From Lomentospora prolificans (taxonomy: Eukaryota; Ascomycota; Sordariomycetes; Microascales; Microascaceae), in the NCBI GenBank assembly GCA_029532625.1, contig JARFXM010000010.1, positions 248,001-312,000 on the forward strand: a stretch of DNA of 64,000 nt, given 5' to 3'. Both the position numbers and the translations under genes were made by a program. The number at the start of each line of letters is the position of its first letter. Position 1 is the first letter of the stretch. Positions 46,753-57,304 of this stretch are shown here, one piece after another. The notes below the pieces were generated by a model. It did not search any database. It was not told the origin of the DNA and saw only the letters and a program-made list of their open reading frames with translations.

Positions 46753-48705
46753 CTAAGCCTCGATCCTAACCTTGAAGACAAGAGCCTGGTTGAAAACCTC
46801 AGCGCCGCTCTCATCGCTGTAAGGCATATCGCCAAAGTTCATAGCCCCGTCTTGGGTGATGAAATCGTTGTCGCTGAGAGAAATAATGTAGTACTCCTCA
46901 TTAGCCCTGTCACCCCTCCTCCTGTTGCCCTTCTCGTCAACGTGAACGGGGACAACGGAGATAGACTCCCACTTCTCGTTCTATTATAGGTGAGGCGCGT
47001 TAGTTCGTTCCGCCATCTTGCAGTAAATAGACCTGTATGAATATACTCACCAAGAGACCAGTATCCTGGGCGCCGCCGTTGTGGAGACCAAACTTGTTGA
47101 GCTCAGAGTTGATGTTGAAGTCAATCCAGGGGCAAACGACGGCAGGGGTGATGTCATCGACGAGAACACCCTTGGGAGAAACAGCTCCGCCAACCTCGTC
47201 GTACTTGCTGCCAGCGATATCGGTGGCGGCCGACACGTCGAAAACATCGATATGGCGGTAGTTGGACTGGGTGTAGTCCATGGCGGTACCGGCGTTGGAG
47301 TCCCGGGCGAGCATCAAGAACTGGCCGTTGGGGAGCGAGAAGAGCTCGGACTGGGCAGCAAAGCGAGTTTTGTTGCCGTCGGTGCCGTCAACGAAGGCGG
47401 GAAGGGGTACAACGTGCTCTTCGGTGAGGACGGGGCTGAGCCTGTCTGAGACATCGTAGGTGAGGAAGCGGACGTGCTGGCGGGTGGCCTTGGAATCGCC
47501 CTGTATTGAAACTGTTAGTACAGGCTGTTTCAAAGCTCTTTCTCGCCGAGATAAGCGAACTTACGCCGTCCTGAATGGCAGCGGACTGGAGAAGTACGTA
47601 AAGGGTGTTACCATCGGCAGAACCACTGAGACCCTCGAAACCTGCAAGACATTAGCTTTCTGCCCCGTCATTTGGTCTTTGGAAATATGAATGGAGAGGG
47701 CTTACCCTGGTTGTTGTTGCGGCCAGACTCCGGAAGAGCGGGGGCGGGCGCGAGGTCAGGGTTGTAGCGGGGAGGAGAGTTGGCCGAGAACATCTCGGTG
47801 CCGTTCCTCATGGGAACAAGAGCATCGGGAGGCCTGATGGCATTGACCATCTTACCATGCCTGTCAAAGAGGACTTCGAGCAGAAATTAGCACCCTTCCG
47901 CAGAGAAACAGCGCCGAGGTAAACTTACACACAAAGGGACCGTACTCATCGGAAACCCAGAAGGAGCCATCATCATTCAGAACGAGGCCCTCGGGATCCA
48001 GGCAGGCGCGGGTATCGCCCTCCTCGGTGGAGCCGGATCCAAAGCCATCTCCGGAGTACTTGGAAGCAGGGATGGTCGGCAATCCGGTGAAGTTGAGTGT
48101 AGTAGTGCAATCCAGTCCGGTCATGGGCTTACCGGAAGGATCGGTGAAGAGGATGCTGTCCTCATACGAGAATTCGAGGTTGGTGAAAGGGCTTGTGGTA
48201 GAAGAATTGGACGCCTTGGCAGAGGGATCGAAAGTGATGGTGAACTTGTGGAGACGTGGCTGGTAGTTGAGAGTACCCTCGGTGTTCCTGTTGCCGGGGG
48301 GGAGGGGCGTCAGCAGCGCGGAACGAATAAGCTCAGCTGGAACCCAAGCCGGGCTGTGAGACTGTAGGGTTTCCCGGGTCGGGGAAAAATCTTGCAAATC
48401 CATGATACATACCAGCCGCGGTCAGGAAGCGACCACAAGGTTCCAGTGTATTTTCCATTGACCTTCTTCCAGCTCTTAAGGTCAACGACGGCAGAGCTAC
48501 CGAGACCCCCGAGCGTGTCACCAAACTTATCCCTGCCGTTACCCGGGAGGGCACCGTATCCAGCGAGCTTCTCATAGATGTAGGACTTGCCCTCGCACTC
48601 GACTGAGGATACGGGAGCCTTGCAGACCCTGCTTCCAGCGGTACCCGCAGAAACGGGCTGGAAGGAGGAGAGGGCGTAGAGACCCGTGACGAGGAGAGAG
48701 AGCAT
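46753..48705 (-). CDS. Secreted phytase-like esterase (esterase-like activity of phytase family)
   Basis: Six exons (48705-48413, 48287-47929, 47873-47706, 47641-47565, 47500-47051, 46980-46753) join in frame to 524 aa. A signal peptide (MLSLLVTGLYALSSFQPVSA) is followed by YGALPGNGRDKFGDTLGGLG and TLWSLPDRGWNTEGTLNYQP. These match the opening of the bacterial/fungal phytase-like domain, a beta-propeller. Then come CLDPEGLVLNDDGSFWVSDE YGPFV, GFEGLSGSADGNTLYVLLQS, AQSELFSLPNGQFLMLARDS and DFITQDGAMNF. Acidic residues in DPEGL, SDEYGP and FEGLS are typical calcium or substrate ligands in such propellers. The family is named for a phytase-associated esterase activity, but substrates are poorly known. 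The gene is complete and normal in length. Confidence 0.92.
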
Positions 48706-50471
48706 GTTTGGCGATGGGCGAGACGAGCGAATAGACAGTCGCCAATAAATTAAATCTATATTATTTGAAAGAGTGGAAAGGAACGGTCAACGCTGCGAAG
48801 TACGAGGCGTGGTCGTCGTCGGAGAATGCCAAAGCCATCAACGGAACGGCGGGAGGCGTGAAGTGTGGAGGTTGTGTACTTATAGCTCATGCGGAGAGGA
48901 GTGCTATTTTGTCCCAAGAGCTTCGATGCACAGCTGTAATCTCACGAACTCTCAGCCAGCTCCTTCGACCCAATCAATCCCCCACCTTTAGTGCTCTAGA
49001 GCATCATTATCGATCCACATCAGCCCTGAGCCAACTGCCCTGCAGGATACACACGTTCTCGGTCAAGCTTTTTGGCAATCCCCCCAGGGCCAGTAACCAC
49101 CCGTCCCCCACACACACGTTGCCAGATCCCTTGCCGTCCCCACCGTAGCCAGAGCCACGGGCCAGGGCTCCGTGCGTGCTTCGGCAAGGTCGGCTCGCCT
49201 TTCTCAGGCACAGAAATTCACTCATCATTGATCCTGCGCAGTGGGTTTGGGAGGATTGGGCATGGAGCCAGCGCGAATGAGACGCAAAAGAATGAGAAAT
49301 GGGTTCATTCCGTCCCTGTCGAGGCGAGCGAGCGAGAGGTGGTGTGGAGTGGTGGGATTGACGGCAGGTTACATCACGTTTGCAGATGTCGCATTGCCAT
49401 TCGTTGTTGCGACCGACGTAAAATTGAGACTAACACCTGTGCTCGATCCCACCTCACGCATCTCGACCAGGCTAATACGGGCCCGCAGCTTCGATTCGGT
49501 GGGCCTCAAAGAGAATTCCACACGTGCAGCCATGCCAGGTTGGAAAGCCCATACGACGTCAAGGGCCGCTCGAACCCCACTAAACCATTTTCACTATGCT
49601 GGCTGGCGCGGGCGAAATGACCTGCTGCCAAAGTACAAAACAAGCGGCCCCGGAATAGGCATCTCCTACGCCGCCAACAATGATTGGCTCGGACCCGAGA
49701 ATCGGCTTCAACCATGTGTCAATGGCAGCGTGGAGTGTCGGATCTCGCACTGAAAGGGGCCCAGAAAGGCTATTTCAGGCAAAGGTGAAGCTGAATTGTT
49801 TCTCAGCTTTCACATTGCATGCGTTTCCAGGCCATTGCTGGCCATGGGAGTCGAGTGCACCCGCAAACTCCGGTAGTTTGAAATTGGACAAGCAAGAACT
49901 TGGTGTCTTCGGATTTTCTCTGCAAAAGCGAATCCCAGTCCTCGACATTCGGAGCTCCTCATATAACCACCAGAGCCTTAGCGCAGTGAGCACAATCATC
50001 AAAATTCCAAAATCCCCGATGGCACCCAAGAGTGCACCACGCTTGAGCTCCAAAGTGACGATATGTTACTATCCTTCTTAGATCTGACCTCAATTGAAAA
50101 GCGAAAAACAATAGTCTTGTATAAGGTCGTGCCAGCTTTTATTTCTTGCTCGTCACCAGCCCATCCTGTTCCTCTAGACTCCTGGGTAAAGCTGGTAGGT
50201 AGAGAACAGTGGTATAATTCAAACGTTACTACCACACGATGAGACGGTTTAGCGTATAAGGCTCAACTCGGAAAGGACCATTCAGATACACTGATAAGTA
50301 AGGCTGACCTTGCGTCAACATTTTCGAATCAGGGCGAGCAGAAAGAGGCTGAGAAGGTGCAGATACAAGTGATAGAGATGAGCCGGACTAAGGCTTTAAT
50401 GAACCATCTAGACACGCTGGCAAGCATGGAAGATCTGACCGTTACTTAGAAAGGTCAGGGTCAGGACTCAG
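48706..50471. other. Intergenic region, no gene recognised
   Basis: Upstream flank of the phytase-like gene, then DNA without motifs. Frames at 49072-49753 (+) and 49775-50053 (-) overlap on opposite strands and neither has a domain. Confidence 0.5.
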
Positions 50472-50630
50472 ATGGGTTATGACTTCCTCAAAGCCTGTGT
50501 CCAGGCAAGTCAGCGAGCTCTTGGGGATGAGCACCCGTTGGCCCTTTATCTGTTGGCGCTCTGGAGCAATGGATTAGCCAGAACATTACAAGCCCACCCA
50601 GTTCGTCTTGTCTGGTCGGTCGAGGTGTAG
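50472..50630 (+). pseudogene. Short TPR-like fragment
   Basis: A 52-codon frame reads ASQRALGDEHPLALYLLALW, close to the kinesin-light-chain/TPR repeat consensus (ALGxEHPxTL) found at the end of fungal NLR-like proteins. It stops after 52 codons and I see no neighbouring repeats in the same frame, so it is at most a relic. Confidence 0.25.
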
Positions 50631-50739
50631 TTCGATGTACGTCTACTGCCTGCGCTATTTCGAGACTTTACTTGTCGCTTCCGCGTTCGACTATAGTTGA
50701 ACTCCCTTTCCTGGTCATGCTAAGCTCTCCATATGTGAT

Positions 50740-51400
50740 TACCGCAATGACGCTCGTGCAAACTTTGAAGGGCTCAACCGACTCATCACTTCCATGCGAA
50801 ATCTTCGAAGCCTGTCGATCCAGCTATACTGTACTCGGATAGTCGGACTAAAGTGGGCGGTGGAAAACATCCCCTATAAATCATTGCTACCCATCCTCCT
50901 CCGCACGGCGTCTCTTCCTCATATGAAGCGGCTTTCCGTGTTGGGAACTCCAACGGGCTCAGAGACAATACGGGCCCTTCCATCGCATTTCTCTCAGCTG
51001 GAGGACTTGGCATCGCGAAATGTTCTCTGTCACGAGTGGACTATGGGATCACGCGTTAAAGCCAATTGTCGCAGCCCAGCCGCCACTGAAACGACTGCGG
51101 CTTTCCAACTTATGGAGGATGCCCGATGTTGCTGGCTCTCGGAAAAGGAGGCTACTAATATGCACAAACCTACGACCACCCGGTTTGGAAGGGACGTAGC
51201 CGTCCAACCATGATGCGTCGCACAGTACCATGATTTTACCTCTGGAACCATGGCATACGAGAAATTTCGACGAAGCAGAGCTGCGCCTTCGAAAGGTGGA
51301 CTTTGACGCAGGGCAAGCTGGAGCCGGAATGATGAACGCGGAGGACCATACTTGGATGATGAGGGTACCGCTTGAGTGGAAACCGCCGCAATGAATAGGA
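50740..51400 (+). pseudogene. Possible LRR/F-box-type gene relic with frameshift
   Basis: From 50794 the frame reads MRNLRSLSIQL, SLPHMKRLSVLGTPT and LPSHFSQLEDL, spaced like leucine-rich repeats of fungal F-box proteins. After about 51025 this frame loses sense. Another frame then reads LKPIVAAQPPLKRLRLSNLW and, further on, EAELRLRKVDFD. This suggests a frameshifted relic. No F-box motif is visible upstream. Confidence 0.35.
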
Positions 51401-51479
51401 GAGGCGTACCAGCGCCCGAAAGAATGGCATAGCAGCACGAGATATACTGGATCCGTGTACTTGACTAGGCATCAGTACT

Positions 51480-52406
51480 TTCCTTGTACTCAGCTTGACT
51501 CATCTACGAGCCAGGGCGAGAAAAGAATCCCTCGTTGCGCAGATCTTGCTAGTAATCAGATTATAATACCGAGGTAAATGTCCTCGGCCGTGCCTTCGGT
51601 GGCCAAAGCTAATGTTATGACTTCAGATGCCTGCTCAGAGCTACAGGAGCGAAGTGTCGCGCCTGATTGCCCATTGTACCTAGAACCGGTAGCCAAGCTT
51701 CAAAAGCCGGGGATGAAAAAAAGAAAAGGAGGACGTGCATTTGCGTCGTTATCGTATGAATAATCATTTTAGTATTTAGTATTTGTCCGACTGGGTTTTA
51801 TACGAGTATCTCTAGAGACTTGTGAGATTTGTGCCGTCTGCCAGTCCAGTGGTCGGGAAGAATAATAATCGCACCGAGTCTAACTCGACGGGGAAGCCGA
51901 CGGCGCGTCTAACACCGAATGCTAAATCGGACGTTCAAGCTGGCTGCAGAACAACTCAAATCACAAGTATGTCAGGCGTTAGGTAAGCAGATTCAAATGG
52001 CAGAAGACGAAATGGTGGTGAATCGCAATAAATAAGCTCGTTCGCACCTGTTACACCGGCCGCGCAAAGCATGATTCCGCCCCTGTCTAATTGGCCACGA
52101 TGTTGCTTGGCAACTTTGGCCCGGATTGTCAGTAGACAATGATGCGGCCTCTGGCTTCAAAAGGGGTGAGCGTTGATTTGAGTTTTTGACACGATGAATA
52201 CCATCTGTTCGGTTTGACCGAGTCGGTGCGGCTGGACGGCCTCGCCTCATCTACACCTTAGAATCGTCTCGATCCTCGCCACTAAGTGGTATATAAAGGG
52301 AGTTCTGCATTCCACCAGCGTCTGAACCTCTGTGTTTGAATCATCTCAGCAATTCCCCCTCTAGCCGCTGGATATCTCGCTGCCTAATCAATCCATAACC
52401 ACAGCG
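51480..52406. other. Intergenic region upstream of the FAD monooxygenase
   Basis: No gene seen. The end holds the monooxygenase promoter. Confidence 0.55.
52290..52298 (+). promoter_or_regulatory. TATA box of the FAD monooxygenase gene
   Basis: TATATAAAG lies about 110 bases before the ATG at 52407, with a C/T/A-rich leader between. It is the best TATA match on the plus strand of the window. Confidence 0.6.
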
Positions 52407-53774
52407 ATGCGCGTCATCATCATCGGAGCTGGCCCAACGGGCCTCGTCCTCGCCCACGCCCTAATCAAGGCAGGCATCGATGACTTCGTGCTTCTCGAAC
52501 GCCGAGAGCAAGTAGTTGATGAGTCTGGCGCTGGGCTGGGTCTCTGGCCTCAAGGAGTGCGCATCTTGGACCAACTAGGTAACGGGATGTTCGAGGAAGC
52601 TGAGCAAATAGTTCCCAAAATGAAGCGGAGCGTCCGTCTAGGAAATGAAGGAGATCTCGTGCTCTCCACCGACTTGTTCGCGCATATCGAGGAAAAGTAA
52701 GTACGGTACCGTCCTGTTATAACGATACTATGACGCACTTTCTGACTCCTGACTAGCCACGGCCACGCATTCTGGCTCTTCGAGCGCGTACGTTTACTCC
52801 AACTTCTATACAGTCACTTACCACACGCCTCGGACCGCGTCCTGACCGGAAAATCTGTCGAGTCTCTCTCCGAAACGGAAACTTCAGTCACGGTTCGATG
52901 TCAGGACGGCTCAGAATACACGGGCGACATTCTAATCGGAGCCGACGGAGTTCACAGCATCACTCGCACTTTCTTGTTCCATGATACCCCCGACAGACGA
53001 ACAGAACTCGCCAAAGGGCTCACGGCGTCGTTTCGCGGAATTTTTGCCTGTGGTCCCTTAGTTCCAGGTCTAGTGCCCGGAGAGATGATTGAACGAAATA
53101 AGGGCGCCGTCTCTTCCCAGCTACTCACGACGAAAGATAGCGTCGTATGGTTCTTCTACCAGCGCATGGACAACACGACGACAAAGAGATCATACTATTC
53201 CGACTCCGATATGGAAAAGCTCGCCGAGGAATTCAAAGACTTTTCCGTGGTCGAGGATGGCAGTGTCCGCTTGGGAGATTTGTGGAAATCACGAAAACGA
53301 GCGACGATGGCAGATTTAGAGGAAGGCATCATGGAAAAATGGTTCAGGGGTCGAGTGGTCCTGGTTGGCGATGCAGTTCATAAGATGCTCTCTAATCTCG
53401 CCCTCGGCGGAAACACTGCCATAGAATCTGTCGTCTCGCTCGTCAACAAGCTCCACGCCCTTGATAAGTCCGAGTCTCCGCTAAGCACTAAGAATCTTGA
53501 AGCCGCGTTTACGGCGTACCAAAGGGAACGTCAACCTCGTGCAAAGTATGCCATTAGGATGTCTGGTTTACTCTTGCGCTATTCATGGCTACTAGCTAGA
53601 ATCCTCACACTCATCGGAAAATTCTCGTCTCTCGAAAATGACCGCATGGTCGCTGACAAGATTTTTGCCGGAATACCCAGGCCCGGGTTGGTGCTGGACT
53701 TCGCGCCAGAGTCTCATCCAAGGGCGGGCAAGATCCCTTGGGATTTAAAGACTGTCAAGCCTACCGAAAATTGA
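52407..53774 (+). CDS. FAD-dependent aromatic/terpenoid monooxygenase (PHBH fold)
   Basis: Two exons (52407-52696, 52757-53774) join in frame to 435 aa. The N-terminal Rossmann motif is VIIIGAGPTGLVLAHALIKAG, followed by an acidic residue in LLERRE and an arginine-containing FWLFERVRLLQLL. The DG motif is ILIGADGVHS, and the GD motif is VVLVGDAVHKMLSNLALGGN with Asp302. The C-terminal stretch LLLRYSWLLARILTLIGKF is hydrophobic and could anchor the protein to a membrane. This arrangement resembles the epoxidising monooxygenases of fungal terpenoid and indole-terpenoid pathways. In that group the residue after HKM-x is normally Pro; here it is Ser309. No synthase gene is nearby, so the substrate is unknown. 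It is tail to tail with the asparaginase gene (131 bases apart). Confidence 0.9.
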
Positions 53775-53905
53775 GGGCTTTCGTAGGATAACATGTTTCT
53801 TAGTCGCATTATTAGGTTAGATTCATAGCTCATTACTAGTGCTTTATTAATCTAGGACGGACTTCATTGCCTCCCACTTTTCCCGCCCCTTTCTTGACTG
53901 AATAT

Positions 53906-55306
53906 TTACAGCTCATAGATATCAATGTTCGCAGAGGTGTAAATTGCCTTCCTCAAGGGACCCTCAAATAGATCCCGAATCTCATCCAGACTATGGCCGG
54001 CATTAATAGCAAGCTGAAGCATAATACGAGCTTGCTCTGCGCCAACGTAGCTTGAGTAGATCCTACATCCAGAAAAGATTAAAGAGATTAGATAAATTGG
54101 GCCGCCCATGAAAGATCAGTGGATTTCAAACGTACACTGAGCCTGGGACGCGGTTAGGTGCGCCAGAACCGGTAACCGGGCGAGCAACCAAAACCGTCGG
54201 GATCCCCTGCTTGTAGAGCTCATTGGCAGCTTCGCGGGTGCTGGGACTGATACTTGCAGCGCCAGGGCCCATGACAACAAGACCCCTGAGGAAAGTTAGC
54301 GTACGTTGAGCTGTGGTAGGATAGAAGGGAGAGGTGCTTACTCGGCACCGTTGGCCACTGCAGCAGCGAGGAGTGTTGCATCGAAGCCCTCTGTGAGTTT
54401 GTCAGTATGCATAATGGTTTAATGATTGAGAGCCCTCGCCAAAGTTTGAATGGATAGTACGTACGGTGAGCAAAGAAAATGGCTACAGAAGGCAGCTCGG
54501 TAGTGTTGGTAATATCAAAGTAAGGTCGTCCGTTAGGATACGCGGGGCCAAAGAAGTAGAAGGGTTGCCCTCCCAAAAACGCGCCGAGGTTTCCTTGCTC
54601 GAGTGCCTTGAAGGTGTCGGGGGTGTTCGCGTTGGTCTTGGTCGAGTAGAAGATGGAGGTGATACGGTCGTTGAAGACGATCAGACCACCCCTGTCACGG
54701 GAAGAGGGGGACGCTGCAGCAGAGACGGCTTGGTAGAAGTTGGAAGGACCGTCCGGAGACATGTACGAGTGAGGTCGCATGGCTCCGGTAGCAATGAAGG
54801 GCTTGGAGCAGTTGAGCGTGAGGTCTACTCCAAACGCCTAGTCGGTGAAGTTATTAACATTCACACATTCAAGTAGAATCGAGTCATAGGAAGTCACCTA
54901 CAGTCTCTTCCAAGGTATTGGTGCCATGGAACATGATGGCTCCGGCAACGTCAGAGGTCTCATGGCAAAGCTGCTTGTTGGCGTATTGGCTAATGTTCAG
55001 ATACAGGGACGAGTTCAAGCCCGCACTTCCACCGCTCGTTGGGAAGGTGACGATGGCAAGCTGAGCCACATCGAGAACCTCTGAGTAATTGCCAATGAGG
55101 TCAAGAGGAGTGGGTCCGCGACCCGATCCATAGGCAATATTATCGATGCGACTCCAATTAGAGGCCGAGAGGATAGTTCCCCCAGCACTATAAATGATAA
55201 CCTTGGGCAATGATGAGTTTTTGGAAATCCACTCGAGTTCTGAAGCGCAGCAATTGGCTGCCAGAAAGCTGGCCGCCAAAGCAACCTTGGAAAGAAAGGA
55301 CTTCAT
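53906..55306 (-). CDS. Secreted L-asparaginase-like protein with HGTNT active-site motif
   Basis: Five exons (55306-54902, 54837-54465, 54390-54342, 54285-54136, 54062-53906) join in frame to 377 aa. A signal peptide (MKSFLSKVALAASFLAANCC) precedes the type II asparaginase fold. The first Thr motif is SAGGTILSAS (Thr44). The second motif is HGTNTLEET with Thr129 and Asn130, where the family has HGTDT. It is followed by TGAMRPHSYMSPDGPSNFYQ and STKTNA, whose Lys matches the catalytic lysine of the triad. The small C-terminal domain contains GLVVMGPGAAS and YVGAEQARIMLQLAIN. The normal reaction is L-asparagine to aspartate plus ammonia. The Asp-to-Asn change removes a carboxylate that binds the substrate amino group and is part of the triad, so activity may be weak or altered. 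Otherwise the gene is complete. Confidence 0.92.
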
Positions 55307-55403
55307 ATTTGAGGTGAGTGTGGCGGATCTCACGAAGCTATGGCTGAGTTCGAGTGTTCTTATGGGCTTATACATATGGTCTGAAAGCTGTTCTCTTGAC
55401 CTC

Positions 55404-55414
55404 TTTATATATAC
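55404..55414 (-). promoter_or_regulatory. TATA box of the asparaginase gene
   Basis: The minus strand reads TATATAAAG about 100 bases before the ATG at 55306. Strong match and normal distance. Confidence 0.6.
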
Positions 55415-56442
55415 CTATTCTCAGTCCCTTATCTCGTCGTGGGTTCGAACTCTGGACGAGGAAGCGATAGCATCTCCATGCCAAGACTACCTGGTAGCAA
55501 TAATCAACGCAGCATCCTGGCCTAAATGTATCCGAGTCCACGTTACCGGTCCCGTTAACATTAGTTCTTTTCTGGGTCTTTAGTTTTATGGAAGATAAGA
55601 ACTCGCACAGATGCGATATCAAGAGTACCACGTCATCGACAATCCTTCGTGGATGAGGGGTTGTCAGCGGGGTTGTGAGGATAGAGCGGGCTTGGCATGT
55701 ACTGCAACGCACTAGCCAGATGATAGAGTACAACAGAACGTGCTAAGTCTTTACAAACCGAGCGTAGCTGGGTTCTAGATGCAGATTAAACCAACTGTGC
55801 TATTCCCAAAACAGTCACTATCGAACCGCGATATCTGATCAGGATGTCGGTATTGCCTTGCGTTTCCCATAACTGGGTCTAGTAAGTAGGATCCTCATAC
55901 AGTTAGAGCATGGGGTTTGTGTTGGACCTCTTTGTGAAAACAAACCTGGGATTGTAATACCGGCGGATACTATTACGTGTCGGACCACTTTCCTTTTTGA
56001 AATCAGTGCCGACGCTGGTGGCTGGGAGATAAGAAGTTGCAGGACATAGTTACCAAGGCCCCATAGTTCTGAGATAACTACTTCCCCTTCTTTGCATGTA
56101 TCCACGAAGCACTAAGAGACCAGGTGGAGGGCGTTTTATCTAACTCGCAGTTTCGTAGCCACTACTTCAACGTATTCATAATATTGAGGCCCGGTAGACC
56201 GAGTGCCCGAACTCTCCAATTGGCCATCTCACGTACTTTTCGTCTGCACCTCCGGGCTATTATATGACGTGAGAGGATGGCATGGTAGAAGTTGAGAAAC
56301 GCCCTTCGCAAGTTGCGTTTAAAATAACCTTATTTGCTGCTCTTGAAATAGCAACAAGAATTCATCATTAAGGCAGCCTTGGACGGTTTCACTCTTGTAT
56401 ACATGGCTATTCTTCGTTCAATCTTCTTCTATCCCTCTCTCT

Positions 56443-56444
<2 letters not shown>

Positions 56445-56473
<29 letters not shown>
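56445..56473. repeat. 29-base poly-T tract
   Basis: An uninterrupted T-run with T/C-rich flanks, in the gene-poor region between asparaginase and HET genes. It could be a retroposed tail or slippage-expanded tract; its length is a likely assembly uncertainty. Confidence 0.85.
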
Positions 56474-56599
56474 CTTGATATTTTCCTTCTTCTTTTAGTC
56501 GCTCTTATATAGGGATCGGGTTCGCGGGATCAATTTCCTGTATCATTGCCTAACCAGGTCGAGTGATTTGATTATCGCATCCTCCGGCCCTCGAGGAGC

Positions 56600-56698
56600 C
56601 TGAAGAGTTAGTTCGGAGGTTGTGCGCGTAGAAGGATGCCGTAGCTTGATTTGTGGTGAGGCCACGAAATTCAGCGTGATGATAGCATCCTAATTTTA
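56600..56698. repeat. Diverged direct repeat flanking the HET gene, copy 1
   Basis: CCTGAAGAGTTAGTTCGGAG and the later GGTGAGGCCACGAAATTC match copy 2 at 59850-59969 in the same order and orientation with scattered differences and one length change of about 20 bases. It lies about 605 bases upstream of the HET start. Confidence 0.6.
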
Positions 56699-57304
56699 TA
56701 AGGGATAGCGTGAGACCCATCAATCTATTTCATAAACAATGGTGAGTATTGATCAAAAGTGTGAGCGCGGGTTGGGCAAAGTGAGTCAGGCGGAGCTGAC
56801 CTTTAGCGGAGGTCGGATATTAGCTTGAATTTAAATTTATCCTGGGAAAATGCGGCGTAGTATTTTAGAAGCATGAGTGAAGTTGTGATGTCCAGTATTA
56901 GGAAGAACATAACTCCTAAGGATTATGGATAGAATCACGTCTGCGATGTGCGTTAACAGTTGGGCTGACCATGAGAAGGCCGCACCTAATCGGGCTGCAA
57001 GAGATGGGTTGCCTAGACACGGCACTTTATTCCGTTGGGACGGTCGGTGGCCCTGTGGTGAGGAGTGAAGCCACAGATCCAAGAAAGGCGGGGTAACAGT
57101 CACATCAATTGATGCCTGCTCACTTGCTTCGTCGAGATCTCGACTCATATCTAGCCTCGAGACAGACCATTCCATTCGCGACAGCATCATTTTCTTAAGC
57201 TGGAGAAACAGCCCGTCGTCAGGCACCGCTGGCTCAAGGGCGCACGCTAGTAATATACTATAGTCTACAACCATTTGCCACACTAAATTCCAGGCACAAA
57301 ACAA

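Larger units (their letters stand above)
55307..57304. other. Gene-poor region between asparaginase and HET genes
   Basis: Holds the asparaginase promoter, a 29-base T-run and the first copy of a diverged direct repeat. The minus-strand frame 56837-57274 (145 codons from its first ATG, ending 31 bases before the HET start) has no domain and is probably chance. Confidence 0.5.

Noticed and set aside
55438..55475. GGGTTCGAACTC as a tRNA T arm
   Set aside because: The bases around the loop do not pair on either strand and no anticodon arm is found.
56837..57304. 155-codon minus-strand frame beside the HET start
   Set aside because: It begins with a non-ATG codon, has no domain and abuts the HET gene start, so chance is likelier.
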